DNA of 64,000 nt from CAVTWS01 sp963732655 (GCA_963732655.1 CAVTAI010000017.1:1302001-1366000), one strand, 5' to 3'. Counted from the first letter of the stretch, positions 45,373-55,781 are shown. A program made the numbers and translations. Notes: generated from the sequence alone by a model not told the origin.

Positions 45373-46596
45373 TTATTCCATCGCCGTCGCCGCCTCAATC
45401 CGCACCGGGGCGTAGCCTTCCTGGCTCAGCCGCTCAAAGATTTCGTCGTTATGCGCGCGGCCGCGCGTCTCCACCGTGACGTCGAGCTTGGCGCCCTTGG
45501 CCGGCACATCGAGAAACAGCCGCCGGTGATCGACCTCGAGGATGTTGGCGCCGAGATCGCCCAACAAGGTCGCGATCTGTCCGAGCGCGCCCGGGCGGTC
45601 CGGGATCACCAACCGGAACGACGCGATGCGTCCCTCGCGTTCGAGCTCGCGCACCATGATGGTCGACAGCAGCCGCGGATCGATGTTGCCGCCGCACAGG
45701 ATCAGCCCGACATTGCGGCCGCGGAAGCGTTCGGGCTTGCGCAGCATGGCGGCAAGCCCCGCCGCGCCGGCGCCTTCCGCCATCGTTTTCTGCAAGGTGA
45801 GATAGGCATTGACCGCGCGCTCGATCGATTGCTCGTCCACCAGCACGATCTCCGACACGAGTTCGCGCACGATCGGCAGCGCCAGTTTGCCGACATTCTT
45901 CACGGCGATGCCTTCGGCCAGCGTTGGCCCGCCAGAAGGCCGCTGCTCCCCGGTCAAGGCATTCCAGAACGAGGGATAGAGCTCCGCCTCCGCCCCGACG
46001 ATGTCGATCGCCGGGTTGATCGCACGTGCCGCGATCGCATTGCCGGCGATCAGTCCGCCGCCTCCGATCGGGATCACGAGCGTATCGAGATCGGCGACGT
46101 CCTCCAGCATTTCCAGCGCGATCGTCCCCTGCCCGGCGATGACCAGAGCGTCGTCGTAAGGATGGACCCAGGTCAGACCGCGTTCGCGCGCGATCGCTTC
46201 CGCCTTGGCCTGCGCCTCCACCAGGGTTTCGCCGTCCAGCACGACACTGGCGCCGTGCGCTTGCGTCGCCTCGATCTTCACCAGCGGGGTCGTCACCGGC
46301 ATCACGATGGTGGCGGGGATCGACAGCCGTGCCGCGTGGTAGGCCACCGCCTGGGCGTGGTTGCCGGCCGACATGGCGATGACACCCAGACGCCGCTCGG
46401 CGGCGGTCAGCGATGCCAGCTTGTTGAGCGCGCCGCGCTCCTTGAACGAGTTGGTGACCTGGAGATTTTCGTATTTGACGTGCACCCGGGCGCCGGTCAG
46501 CGCGGACAGGCGGGGTGCCGGCAGCATCGGGGTGCGCAGCACCTGACCGGCGATCGTGCGACGCGCGGCCTCGATATCGGCGGCGGTGACGCTCAT
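45373..46596 (-). CDS. ilvA: Threonine ammonia-lyase (threonine dehydratase)
   Basis: The protein has 407 residues. It is PLP-dependent, with the Schiff-base lysine in QVTNSFKERGALNKL. The phosphate-binding loop is VIPIGGGGLIAGNAIA, and a C-terminal ACT-like domain (FRLVIPDRPGALGQIATLLGDLGANILEVDH) gives allosteric control. It makes 2-oxobutyrate from threonine for isoleucine synthesis or catabolism; the short single-ACT form could equally be tdcB-like. Intact. Confidence 0.9.
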   Translation of the reverse strand: MSVTAADIEAARRTIAGQVLRTPMLPAPRLSALTGARVHVKYENLQVTNSFKERGALNKLASLTAAERRLGVIAMSAGNHAQAVAYHAARLSIPATIVMPVTTPLVKIEATQAHGASVVLDGETLVEAQAKAEAIARERGLTWVHPYDDALVIAGQGTIALEMLEDVADLDTLVIPIGGGGLIAGNAIAARAINPAIDIVGAEAELYPSFWNALTGEQRPSGGPTLAEGIAVKNVGKLALPIVRELVSEIVLVDEQSIERAVNAYLTLQKTMAEGAGAAGLAAMLRKPERFRGRNVGLILCGGNIDPRLLSTIMVRELEREGRIASFRLVIPDRPGALGQIATLLGDLGANILEVDHRRLFLDVPAKGAKLDVTVETRGRAHNDEIFERLSQEGYAPVRIEAATAME

Positions 46597-46721
46597 GCCC
46601 CGATCCTGTCCACCGGCCGCGCCCCGCGCCGCCGCTCGCCGACAAATGCCCGTGCCTCTTGCGTCACAACGGTTTACTCTCCATCTGGCGTTGGATTCGA
46701 TGAGGATAGCAGGGACTGCCC

Positions 46722-47267
46722 ATGACCGACAGCGAACCCAGACGGATCGGCGTGTCGATCGAGCTCAAACCGCATGCCTTCGACCCTTTGGCTCATCCCG
46801 AACTGTTCGAAGGCGTGCTGGCGCGCCGGCTGATCGCCTTCGTCATCGACTTGATCATCATCGTCATCCCGGTCGTGCTGGCCGGCCTGTTCATGGCGGC
46901 GGCGACCATCGCCACCCTCGGACTGGCGGTGGTATTTTTTGCGTTCCTGTCGCCGCTCTACTGGCCGCTGATCGTCATCTGGGCGCTGTGCTACTACGGC
47001 TACACGTTCGGGAGCCCCGCCTCCGCGACCATCGGCATGCGGATCATGGACCTGGAGATGCGCACTTGGTACGGCGCGCCCGCCTACCTCGTGCTCGGCG
47101 CCGTGCATGCAATCGTCTACTGGCTGACCATCTCGTTCCTGACCCCGTTAGTCCTGCTGGTCGGGTTTTTCAACAGCCGCAAGCGCCTGCTGCACGACAT
47201 GGTGGTCGGGACGGTGGTGATCAATAATTCGGCACGTGCGCAGATGATCCGGGAGCACCGCGCCTGA
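46722..47267 (+). CDS. RDD family membrane protein
   Basis: The protein has 181 residues. The RDD signature is present as ARRLIAFVIDLIIIVIP, with Arg-Arg and Asp in helix 1. Two further hydrophobic segments follow and a basic RKRLLHDMVVGTVVI end, where RDD proteins have RR-GLHD. Function unknown, possibly ion transport. Divergent from ilvA, 125 bases apart. Confidence 0.85.
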   Translation: MTDSEPRRIGVSIELKPHAFDPLAHPELFEGVLARRLIAFVIDLIIIVIPVVLAGLFMAAATIATLGLAVVFFAFLSPLYWPLIVIWALCYYGYTFGSPASATIGMRIMDLEMRTWYGAPAYLVLGAVHAIVYWLTISFLTPLVLLVGFFNSRKRLLHDMVVGTVVINNSARAQMIREHRA

Positions 47268-47316
47268 AGCGCGCAAACCCGTTTGACTTGGACGGCTCCC
47301 GCAGGCGATCCTAACC

Positions 47317-47482
47317 AGTGGAGTGGATTTGACATTCGCTACCCACCTGGCAGCAAGCGCGCGATGCGAATGTCAAATCCAAAACTCCACTAGCGGCCTA
47401 TACTTGCTAGTGGTCCTTTGATTCTAACATTCGCAAAATCGTCCGCGGAAATGGGATGCGAATGTTAAAATCGGACCACCAG
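47317..47482. repeat. Two adjacent palindromic intergenic repeats (Bradyrhizobium type)
   Basis: Copy 1 (47,317-47,391) has arms AGTGGAGTGGATTTGACATTCGC and GCGAATGTCAAATCC..ACTCCACT. Copy 2 (47,407-47,482) has CTAGTGGTCCTTTGATTCTAACATTCGC and GCGAATGTTAAAATCGGACCACCAG. Both share a centre-flanking ACATTCGC/GCGAATGT and CTAGTG/CACTAG-type ends. They look like related mobile palindromes of the kind dispersed in Bradyrhizobium genomes. They occupy most of the gap 47,268-47,523, which holds no gene. Confidence 0.8.
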
Positions 47483-47523
47483 CGCGGGGAGCGGATCCAA
47501 CGGCGGAAGGGCAGCCGAGCACT

Positions 47524-48273
47524 GTGACACAGCATTCGCGCAATACGCCGCAATTCTACCTGACGGCGCCCTCGCCCTGCCCTTACCTGCCGGGGCACGA
47601 GGAACGGAAGGTCTTCACCCATCTGGTCGGCGAACGCGCCGCCGAACTCAACGATCTTCTCACCCATGGCGGCTTCCGCCGCAGCCAGTCGATCGCCTAC
47701 CGCCCGGCATGCGAAACCTGCCGGGCCTGCGTGTCGGTCCGCGTCATCGTCGATGAATTCAAGCCGACGCGCAGCATGCGCCGCGTCCAACAGCGCAATG
47801 CCGACCTGGTCGGCGATCTGCGCACGGCGGTGCCGACTTCGGAACAGTATTCGGTGTTCCGTTCATACCTCGACCTGCGTCACCGCGATGGCGGCATGGC
47901 CGACATGACGGTGCTGGACTACGCCATGATGGTCGAGGACAGCCATGTCGAAACGCGGCTGGTGGAGTACCGCCGGCGCGGACCGGACAGCGCGATCAAC
48001 GGCCGCGGCAGCGGCGAGCTCTTGGCTGTGGCACTGACCGACGTGCTCGGCGATGGGCTGTCGATGGTCTATTCGTTTTTCGATGCCGATCATCAGCCGC
48101 GGTCGCTGGGCACGTTCATGATCCTCGATCACATCGCCCGCGCCCGCCGCATGGGACTGCCGTATGTCTATCTCGGCTATTGGGTGCGGGGCTCGCGCAA
48201 GATGGACTACAAGGGCCGCTTCATGCCGCAGCAGCGCCTGACCAGCGACGGCTGGAAACGCAGCGGCGGCTAG
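47524..48273 (+). CDS. bpt: Aspartate/glutamate leucyltransferase
   Basis: The protein has 249 residues from GTG 47,524. It transfers Leu from Leu-tRNA to proteins with N-terminal Asp or Glu in the N-degron pathway. The Cys cluster near the start reads CPYLPGHEERKVFTHL and YRPACETCRACVSVRV; the second half contains YSFFDADHQPRSLGTFMILD and YVYLGYWVRGSRKMDYKGRF. All are ATE/Bpt hallmarks. It overlaps the convergent transporter frame by four bases. Confidence 0.92.
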   Translation: MTQHSRNTPQFYLTAPSPCPYLPGHEERKVFTHLVGERAAELNDLLTHGGFRRSQSIAYRPACETCRACVSVRVIVDEFKPTRSMRRVQQRNADLVGDLRTAVPTSEQYSVFRSYLDLRHRDGGMADMTVLDYAMMVEDSHVETRLVEYRRRGPDSAINGRGSGELLAVALTDVLGDGLSMVYSFFDADHQPRSLGTFMILDHIARARRMGLPYVYLGYWVRGSRKMDYKGRFMPQQRLTSDGWKRSGG

Positions 48274-49169
48274 ATCATATACCAAGCCCCTACTACGCCT
48301 CCGCATCCATCGACGCCAGCGCCGCGCGGTCGCGCCGACGATCGCCAGAGCAGCCCGTGCCTGGGCGCCAACGCAAACGCCAGCACGAACATCGCCGACT
48401 GGATCAGAACGATGCAGGCGCCAGTGGCGCCGTCGATATGGAAACTGACGATGGTGCCGACCGCGGCGGACGTCACCGCGACCGCCACCGCAATCACCAG
48501 CATCCGCTCGAAGCTATTGGTCAGGAGATAGGCGGTCGCGCCCGGCGCGATCAACATGGCGATCACCAGGATGATACCGACCGCTTTGAGCGAGGCCACA
48601 ATTGTGAGCGACAGCAGGATCAGCAGCCCGTAGTGGAGCATCCGCACCGGAATGCCGATCGAGCGGGCGTGATTGGGGTCGAAGCAATACAGCAGCAGGT
48701 CGCGCCGCTTCAAAAGCACGATGGCCAGCGTGCCGCCGGCAACCACAGCGGTCTCGACCAGATCGCGGATGGTCACGCCCAGCACGTTGCCGAACAGGAT
48801 GTGCAGCAGGTGCTGATCGGTCTCCACCTTGGTGAACATCACGAGGCCGAGCCCGAACATCCCGGAGAACACGATGCCCATGACCGTGTCTTCCTTGATG
48901 CGGCTGTTTTCCTTGAGATAGCCGGTGAACAGCGCGCAACCGAGCCCGGCGACGAACGCCCCGAGCGCGAGCGGCAAGCCGAGCACGAAGGCGAGAACGA
49001 TCCCCGGCAACACGGCATGGGAGATGGCATCGCCCATCAGCGACCAGCCCTTAAGCACCAGATAGCAGGACAGCACCGCGCAGACCGCGGCGACCAGCAC
49101 CGACACCACGAGCGCGCGCTGCATGAACGGATACGACAGCGGCACCGCGATCCAATCGAGCGCGGTCAT
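48270..49169 (-). CDS. sitD: Mn/Zn/Fe ABC transporter permease SitD-type
   Basis: The protein is about 290 residues with eight hydrophobic helices of the ABC-3 family. KGWSLMGDAISHAVLPGIVLAF is the family loop-helix and APGATAYLLTNSFERMLVIA a later one. The frame as written ends at 48,270 in WYMI; a one-base shift near 48,340 would give the expected end (RAALASMDAEA, stop at 48,293). The start overlaps the sitC stop (ATGA). It forms the membrane channel with SitC. Confidence 0.88.
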   Translation of the reverse strand: MTALDWIAVPLSYPFMQRALVVSVLVAAVCAVLSCYLVLKGWSLMGDAISHAVLPGIVLAFVLGLPLALGAFVAGLGCALFTGYLKENSRIKEDTVMGIVFSGMFGLGLVMFTKVETDQHLLHILFGNVLGVTIRDLVETAVVAGGTLAIVLLKRRDLLLYCFDPNHARSIGIPVRMLHYGLLILLSLTIVASLKAVGIILVIAMLIAPGATAYLLTNSFERMLVIAVAVAVTSAAVGTIVSFHIDGATGACIVLIQSAMFVLAFALAPRHGLLWRSSARPRGAGVDGCGGVVGAWYMI

Positions 49170-50037
49170 GCCGTCACCTCCGCGCCGGCGTGCCGACGCC
49201 GGCGTGCCGCCAGGAGGCCGTGCTTGGGTGCGAAGATAGAACGCCACCAGGAACAGCAGGGTCTGCAAGCGTCACGATCACGCCGCCGGTGGCGCCATCG
49301 AGGAAATAGCTGATGTAAGCGCCGACGAAACTCGTGGTCACGCCGAGCGCGACGCTGATCACGATCAGCCGCCCGAAACGATCCGTGAGCAGATAGGCGG
49401 TGGCGCCCGGCGTGACCACCATGGCGATGACCAGGCAGGCGCCCACGGTCTGCAGCGCCGCCACGGTGCAGGCGCTCAGCAGCGCGAAAAACGTCACCTT
49501 CAACGCCGTGGTTTTGAGCCCGATCGAGCGCGCGTGGCTCTCGTCGAAGAACGTCACCATCAGGTCCTTCCAGAGAAAGATCATGACGATAAGCGTGACC
49601 CCGGCGATGATCGCGACCTGAACCACATCCTCATCGGCGATGGCGAGAATATTTCCGAGCACGATGGTCTGGATGCTGACCGAGGTCGGCCACAGCGAGG
49701 CCATCAGCAACCCCAACGCAAACAGCGCGGTAAAGACCAGCCCGATCACCGCGTCCTCGCGCAGCCGCGTCTGCTGCTTGACGAACGTCATGCTGAGCGA
49801 GGCGAGGATGCCGGCAAAGAACGCGCCGATCGCGAATGGCGCGCCGACGATGTAGGCGGCAGCGACGCCGGGGACGATGGAATGGGCCAGCGCGTCGCCC
49901 ATCAGCGACCAGCCCTTGAGCATCAGATAGGCGGACAAAAACGCGCAGACGCCGCCGACCAGGGCGCTCACCCACATCGCCTTCAGCATGTAGTTGTAGC
50001 TGAACGGCACCAGCAGTTCGGCGAGCCACTCGGCCAT
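49166..50037 (-). CDS. sitC: Mn/Zn/Fe ABC transporter permease SitC-type, two frameshifts at 3' end
   Basis: The protein is about 290 residues and paralogous to sitD. It has KGWSLMGDALAHSIVPGVAAAYIVG and TPGATAYLLTDRFGRLIVIS. Shifts near 49,270 (after GGVIVTL) and near 49,235 separate the real ending QTLLFLVAF then FAPKHGLLAARRRR, which stops with TGA inside the ATG of sitD. It lies one base after sitB. Confidence 0.87.
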
Positions 50038-50038
50038 C

Positions 50039-50938
50039 TCAAGAGCCGTCCGAACTTGGGCGCGACTTATCGCCGTAGAATACCAGCGGCCGCTCGTCGT
50101 CGGTCAGCACCGTGACACGGCGGGCATCATCGTCGTCGTGCAAGCGCGCGGCCGCCGAGCTGGAAATTGCGCAGCACGCCGCCGAACGCCCGCTCGAGGT
50201 TGGCCTGGGTGAAGACCTCGGCGGTCGGGCCTGCCGCCAGCACGGTGCGGTTGAAGAGCACGACCGGTCGCAGAAATCCGGGACGCTGCCGAGATTATGG
50301 GTCGAGACCAGCATCAGGTGGCCCGACGCGCGCAACTCGCGCAGCAGCCCGATGATCGCGGCCTCGGTCTTCACGTCGATGCCGGTGAACGGCTCGTCGA
50401 GCAGGATGATGCGGCCTTCCTGCGCCAGCGAGCGCGCCAGGAACACCCGCTTCTTCTGGCCGCCGCTCAATTCGCCGATCTGCCGGTCGCGATAGGCGCT
50501 CATGCCGACCCGTTCCAGCGCCTGGTCAACCTTGTAGCGATCGGCGCGCGAGGGCATGCGCAGGAAGTTCATGTGACCGTAGCGGCCCATCATCACCACG
50601 GTCTCGACCAGCACCGGGAAGTTCCAGTCGACGTCTTCGCTCTGCGGCACATAGGCGACGATGTTCTTCTTCAGCGCCTCATCGACCGGCATCCCGCAGA
50701 GCCGCACCTCACCCGCCGACGGGCGCACGAAGCCCATGATCGCCTTGAAGATCGTTGACTTGCCGCTGCCGTTGACGCCGACCAGCGCGCAGATCGTACC
50801 GGGATCGAGCTCGAACGACGCATCGCGCACGGCGGCGAAGCCGTTTGAATAGGTCACGCTCAGATTGCGCACCGAGATGCTGGCGCCGTTCGGCAGCAGG
50901 TCCGATGCGGCGGCGGCCGCGGGCGCCGGTGCGTTCAC
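50039..50938 (-). CDS. sitB: Mn/Zn/Fe ABC transporter ATPase SitB-type, two compensating frameshifts
   Basis: The protein is about 299 residues from GTG 50,938. Walker A is LVGVNGSGKSTIFKAIMG, signature LSGGQKKRVFLARSLAQE, Walker B IILLDEPFTGID and H-loop LVSTHNLG. The frame leaves at about 50,262 (PDFCDR) into VVLFNRTVLAAGPTAEVFTQ and returns near 50,135 to HDDDDARRVTVLTDDERPLV. Its start overlaps the sitA stop. Confidence 0.88.
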   Translation of the reverse strand: MNAPAPAAAAASDLLPNGASISVRNLSVTYSNGFAAVRDASFELDPGTICALVGVNGSGKSTIFKAIMGFVRPSAGEVRLCGMPVDEALKKNIVAYVPQSEDVDWNFPVLVETVVMMGRYGHMNFLRMPSRADRYKVDQALERVGMSAYRDRQIGELSGGQKKRVFLARSLAQEGRIILLDEPFTGIDVKTEAAIIGLLRELRASGHLMLVSTHNLGSVPDFCDRSCSSTAPCWRQARPPRSSPRPTSSGRSAACCAISSSAAARLHDDDDARRVTVLTDDERPLVFYGDKSRPSSDGS

Positions 50939-51856
50939 CTGCCAAACCCCTTTGCGATCGTCTCGACCGTCACCTTCAGCAGATCGAGATAGGTTGGGAC
51001 CGGTCCGCTGGCCGCGCTGAGCGAAATCGACGTAGAGCACGCCGCCGTAGCGCGCACCAGTCTCGCGCGCGACCTGCCGGGCGGCACGGTCGGAGATCGT
51101 GCTTTCGCTGAACACCACCGGAATTTTGTTCTTGCGCACGAGGTCGATGACGCGGCGGACCTGCTGCGGCGTGCCCTGCTCGTCGGCATTGATCGGCCAC
51201 AGATAGGCTTCGCGCAGGTCGTAGTCGCGCGTCAGGTAGCTGAAAGCGCCTTCGCTGGTCACCAGCCAGCGCTGGTTCTTCGGGATTGCCGAGAGCCGTT
51301 TGCGCAGCGGCTCATCGAGCGCCTTGATCTGCGCCGAATAGGCGGCGGCGTTCTTGTCATAGGCGTCGGCATTGGCCGGATCGTGTTTGGCCAGCGCCTT
51401 GCGGATGTTCTCGACGTAGATCAGCGCGTTGGTCGGCGACATCCAGGCATGCGGATTGGGCTTGCCGGTGTAGGGACCTTCGGAGATGCCCAGCGGCTCA
51501 ATGCCGTCGGTGACCACGACGCTGGGCACGTTCTTGACGTTTTGGAAGAAGCGCTCGAACCAGCGCTCGAGATTGAAGCCGTTCCACAGCACCAGATCGC
51601 CCGCTTGCGCTTTCACGATATCGAGCGGGGTCGGCTGATAGTCGTGAATTTCGGCGCCTGGGCGCGTGATGGAATCCACGATCGCGCGATCGCCGGCGAC
51701 GTTCTGCGCGATGTCCTGAATGACAGTGAAGGTCGTCACCGCGCGAAACAGTTTGGGCGGCGCGCCTTCCGCCGACGCAGACTGGCCGAGACCCCCGATC
51801 AACAGCGCCGCCAGCGCCCCCACGATCCACCGCCGACGCTCCGAAATGAATGCCAT
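50935..51856 (-). CDS. sitA: Mn/Zn/Fe ABC transporter binding protein SitA-type, frameshift
   Basis: The periplasmic metal-binding lipoprotein-like protein is about 306 residues. A signal peptide (WIVGALAALLIGGLGQSASA) is followed by FTVIQDIAQNVAGDRAIVDSITRPGAEIHDYQPTP (metal His), GKPNPHAWMSP (metal His), a middle helix, SEGAFSYLTRDY and VFSESTISDRAARQVARETGA. The end SAASGPVPTYLDLLKVTVETIAKGF is in another frame after a shift near 51,030. Metal choice (Mn, Fe or Zn) is not decided by sequence alone, but the His/His/Glu/Asp set and the operator favour manganese. Confidence 0.88.
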
Positions 51857-51915
51857 AGCCGCTGCTTTCCTCCATCCCCGGAACCGCACGATAGCGCGAG
51901 TTCGGAACCTGCAAT

Positions 51916-51981
51916 TGCAAATTATTCGCATTAGCTTGACAGGAGACGGCCCGGCTGTCAATTAGTTGCAACTGGTTCGCA
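51916..51981. promoter_or_regulatory. Two Mur/Fur-like palindromes in the sitA-OMP divergent promoter
   Basis: TGCAAATTATTCGCA (51,916-51,930) and TGCAACTGGTTCGCA (51,967-51,981) are 15-bp inverted repeats, each with one mismatched pair, of the TGC-N9-GCA form. They resemble the Mur (manganese-responsive Fur) box of Rhizobiales. Centres are 51 bases apart. One lies nearer sitA and the other nearer the OMP gene, suggesting shared metal control. Confidence 0.6.
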
Positions 51982-51998
51982 ATTGCGTCGGGGGAAAA

Positions 51999-52962
51999 AT
52001 GGCTCGTTGGTACTGGCGGTTACAACGTCCGGCTCGCAGGTTGGAGGCACTGGGCCGCGCTCGAGCTTGGACGGCCTGGGCCGCCACAGGGGCCTGCCTG
52101 CTCGCCGCAGGCGGCGCTCAGGCAGCCGATCGGCCGCCCCTTGGGGGTCCCGCGGCCAACGACGACAAAAGCCGTTATTCGCTGTTCCAGCCCACGCCAG
52201 ACCGGCTGCTACGCGATCTGACCACCGATCGGCCCGACACCACGGAAAGCCCGTTCACGGTCGACGCCGGCCGCCTGCAGGTCGAGACCAATCTGTTCGG
52301 ATACGCGCGGTCTCGCCCCGACGCGGACGGAACGGTGACGGACAGTTTCGACTTCGCCACGACGAACCTCAGACTGGGCCTCACGCATTCCTCCGAGATC
52401 AACATCGTGTTCCAGCCCTACGGGATTGTCCGCACGCGTCCGCTCGATCCGCTGCTGACGACCCGAAGCTCCGGAATTGGCGGCGTCGACATCCGCGGCA
52501 AGTTCAACCTCTGGGGCAACGACACGCTTCGAGAAACCAGGCGCCACCGCGTTCGCCCTCCTTCCCTTCATCACACTGCCGACCGACCGCAACAACGGCA
52601 TCAGCCCGGACGGCGTCGAGGGCGGATTGATCCTGCCGTTCGCCGTGAAACTATCGGACAAGTTCGGGCTTGGCCTCAACACCGGTGTCCACGTCGTGCG
52701 CAACAGCGCCGCCGCCGGACATCACGCGGAGTATCTGGCCTCGGCGTCACTGTCCTACGAATGGACCGAAGCGTTGAGCAGCTACTATGAGGTCGCTGCC
52801 AGGTTCAACACCGACAATCCACTCGGCGACATCGCCGTGCTGGCAACCGGATTGACCTATAAGCTCAATAAAAACCTTCAGCTCGACGGTGGCATCAGGT
52901 TCGGTGCGACCAAGGCGGCCGATCGGGTCAGCCCCTTTGTCGGCGTGTCGGCGCGCTACTAG
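51999..52962 (+). CDS. Outer-membrane protein, phenol MetA pathway/transporter-like, frameshift
   Basis: The protein is about 320 residues. The signal region is WTAWAATGACLLAAGGAQAADR. LTTDRPDTTESPFTVDAGRL, then QVETNLFGYARSRP, is the recurrent start of the Phenol_MetA_deg-like beta-barrel family; alternating strands follow to the end VSPFVGVSARY, with the aromatic C-terminal residue of outer-membrane barrels. A shift near 52,530 (NDTL, then GATAFALLPFITLPTDRN) splits it. Divergent from sitA and sharing the palindromes, it may be a metal-uptake porin. Confidence 0.77.
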
Positions 52963-52983
52963 GAGGGGTAACGGTCGGCCTGG

Positions 52984-55274
52984 CTATTCCTTATCGCTCT
53001 TGCCGTTGCCGGGCACCACGCCAAACTTGTTGTTGGTCAGGAAGCGGTCCGGCCGCACCCGGCCGGCATCGCCGCGGTTGCCGCGCCAGGCGGCCAGCTC
53101 CTTGAGCGACAGCGTGAAGGTGCGGCCGGCGCTGTCGATCCAGGTCAGGCCGTCGCCGGCCTTGAACGTCTTCACGTCGGACAGCCCGCCATCCTTGTAG
53201 CGCTGCAGCCGCACGCCGCGCCGCGCGCCATCTCCGGCACCTGATCGAGCGGGAAGATCACCATCTTGCGGTTCTCGCCGATGGCGGCGACCAGTTCGCC
53301 CTCGACCACCGCGATCGCGCGCGCCTCGTCCGGCGGCTTGACGTTGAGCACCTGCTTGCCCTTGCGGGTGTTGGCGAGGCACTCGTCCTCGGCGACGACG
53401 AAGCCGCGGCCCTGCGTGCTCGCGACCAGGAACTTGCGGCCGCCCTGATGACGGAACACCGCGACCAGATCGGCCTCCTGCTCCAGGTCGACGAACAGCC
53501 GCACCGGCTCGCCGTGGCCGCGCCCGCCCGGCAGCTTGGCGGCGTCGAGCGTGTAGAAGCGGCCGTTGGTGGCGAACACCAGACATCTTCGAGGTGGTCT
53601 CGGCCGGGAACGCGAACTTCAGCCCGTCGTCGGCCTTGAACGCGACGCCCGACAGATCGGTGACGGTGCCCGCGCAGCGCGCGGATCCAGCCCTTCTCCG
53701 AGACCACGACGGTGATCGGCTCGCGCTCGACCAGCGCCTCCTCGATCGCCGCCTCGTCGTGCTCGCGGCGCCTCGGCGAAGGTCGGTGCGGCGCTTGCCG
53801 AGCGGCGTCTTCGGGCCGAACGTCGTCGCGCACCTCCTTGATCTCGTCGGCGACCGTCTTCCACTGCTCCTTCTCGGAGCCGATGCAGCTCCTTGAGCTC
53901 CTTGCGCTCGGCGCGCAGGTCCTTGTCCTCGCTGCCTGATCTCCATCTCCTCGAGCTTGCGCAGGTTGCGCAGCCGCATGTTGAGGATGGCGTCGGCCTG
54001 CACGTCGGTGAGCTTGAAGGTCTTCATCAGCACGGGCTTGGGCTCGTCCTCGTTGCGGATGATCTTGATGACCTTGTCGAGGTTGAGATAGGCGACAGAT
54101 AGCCGCCGAGCACTTCGAGCCGATGCTCGATCTGCGGCGAGCCGGAACTTCGAGCGCCGCACCAGCACCTCGCGGCGATGGTCGAGCCATTCGGTGCAGC
54201 GCCTCGGCGAGGCCCATCACCTTCGGGATGCGGCCCTTCGACCAGCACGTTCATGTTGAGCGGGATGCGGCTTTCGAGCTCGGTCAGCTTGAACAGCGAC
54301 TCCATCAGCAGCTCGGCATCGACCGTGCGCGACGCGCGGCTCGATCACGAGGCGGATGTCCTCGGCCGACTCGTCGCGGACGTCGGCGACCAGCGGCAGC
54401 TTCTTCTCGTTGAGCAGCTCGGCCAGCTTCTCGACCAGCCGGCCCTTCTGCACCAGCCAGGGAATCTCGGTGATGACGATCAGATAGGTGCCGCGGCCGG
54501 TGTCTTCCTTGTGCCAGCGCGCCCGCACCCGGAACGAGCCGCGGCCGGTGGCGTAGGCCTCGGCGATCGCCTCGCGGCGGATCGACGATCACGCCGCCGG
54601 TCGGAAAATCCGGACCCGGCACGTATTTCAGCAGCGTCTTGGCTGCGCGCGTTCGGGTTGTCGATCAGGTAACAGCGCCGCGTCGCACAGCTCGGCGGCG
54701 TTGTGCGGCGGGATCGCGGTCGCCATGCCGACCGCGATGCCCTGCGAGCCGTTGGCCAGCAGGTTGGGAAACGCGCCCGGCAGCACCACCGGCTCGTTCT
54801 CGCGAGCCGTCATAGGTCGGCCGGAAATCGACCGCGTCCTCGTCGATGCCGTCGAGCAGCAGCCGCGCGACCTCGGTCAGCCGCGCCTCGGTGTAGCGCA
54901 TGGCGGCCGGGTTATCGCCGTCGATATTGCCGAAATTGCCCTGCCCGTCGACCAGCGGATAGCGCTGGGCGAAATCCTGCGCGAGCCGCACCAGCGCGTC
55001 GTAGACCGACTGGTCGCCGTGCGGATGGAATTTGCCGATGACGTCGCCGACGACGCGCGCGCATTTCTTGAACGCCGCGCCGGGGTCGAGCCGCAACAGC
55101 CGCATGGCGTAGAGCAGCCGCCGGTGCACCGGCTTGAGCCCGTCGCGCGCATCCGGCAGCGCGCGGTGCATGATGGTGGAGAGCGCGTAGGCGAGATAGC
55201 GCTCTTCCAGCGCCTCGCGCAGCGCAATCTCTTCGACGTCGCCGTCGCGGCGGGGGAATCAGTTGTTTGCCCAT
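52984..55274 (-). CDS. parC: DNA topoisomerase IV subunit A, many frameshifts
   Basis: The protein is about 750 residues when corrected. Start MGKQLIPP at 55,274, then LSTIMHRALPDARDGLKPVHRRLLYAM, CARVVGDVIGKFHPHGDQSVYDALVRLAQDF, GNFGNIDGDNPAAMRYTEARLT (catalytic Tyr) and the C-terminal blades ending KELAAWRGNRGDAGRVRPDR. Roughly a dozen single-base shifts lie between 53,170 and 55,260 (for example near 53,220, 53,580, 53,690, 54,110, 54,230, 54,330, 54,590, 54,800, 55,240). parC cannot be lost in a living cell that keeps all these motifs, so errors are assumed. Confidence 0.92.
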
Positions 55275-55542
55275 GGACAAGAATTAATGTGTGGCCAAGT
55301 CCAATGAACAAGCGATGAATGCGTCAGCCACGCGCCGTTCTGATTGCGCCGGCATAGGCAGTTCAGGCCTAATGGCGCTTGTCGTCGCGCTACGGGGCGA
55401 TCCTGGCGACAAGCCGATCTGACGGATGAACGCGCGGCGCCTACCGGCCGGAATCTCGGACCGCAGCTACGCGGTCACCAAACGTCAGATCGCGGGAGAC
55501 GCTCGGTCGGCGCCTCTCTGTACTGAGCCAGAGGAGAGTACA

Positions 55543-55755
55543 CATGCGTGCAATCGTCATTCGCAGACGCTCAGTCGCCGCCGGCCATCGGCCTCGCCGG
55601 CATGCCGCCGAGCTTGGCCGCGCCCGGCCAGCGGACGACGTCATCGGAGCCGCGGCTGCCATCACCCACTGCCGAGCGGTCGAGCAGGTGCTACTGGCGC
55701 CGGTGGCTACCGGTGGCACTGGTGGCACCATCGCTATCATCGTCGCTGGTCGGTA
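55543..55755 (+). CDS. Possible small exported peptide
   Basis: An ATG after GAGGAGAG (55,524-55,535) opens a 70-codon frame ending in VLLAPVATGGTGGTIAIIVAG. In the second frame the middle reads PPSLAAPGQ, so a one-base error may hide a signal peptide followed by the Ala/Gly-rich part. A strong hairpin lies just downstream. No family is recognised. The remainder of 55,275-55,816 shows nothing I can support. Confidence 0.3.
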
Positions 55756-55781
55756 GTCGCACGTACCGCATCGGCGACGAC

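Noticed and set aside
50039..51961. A single 640-residue SitA-SitB fusion protein
   Set aside because: The continuous frame arises because a frameshift in sitA near 51,030 throws it into the sitB frame. The true SitA ending with its own stop at 50,935 is visible one frame over.
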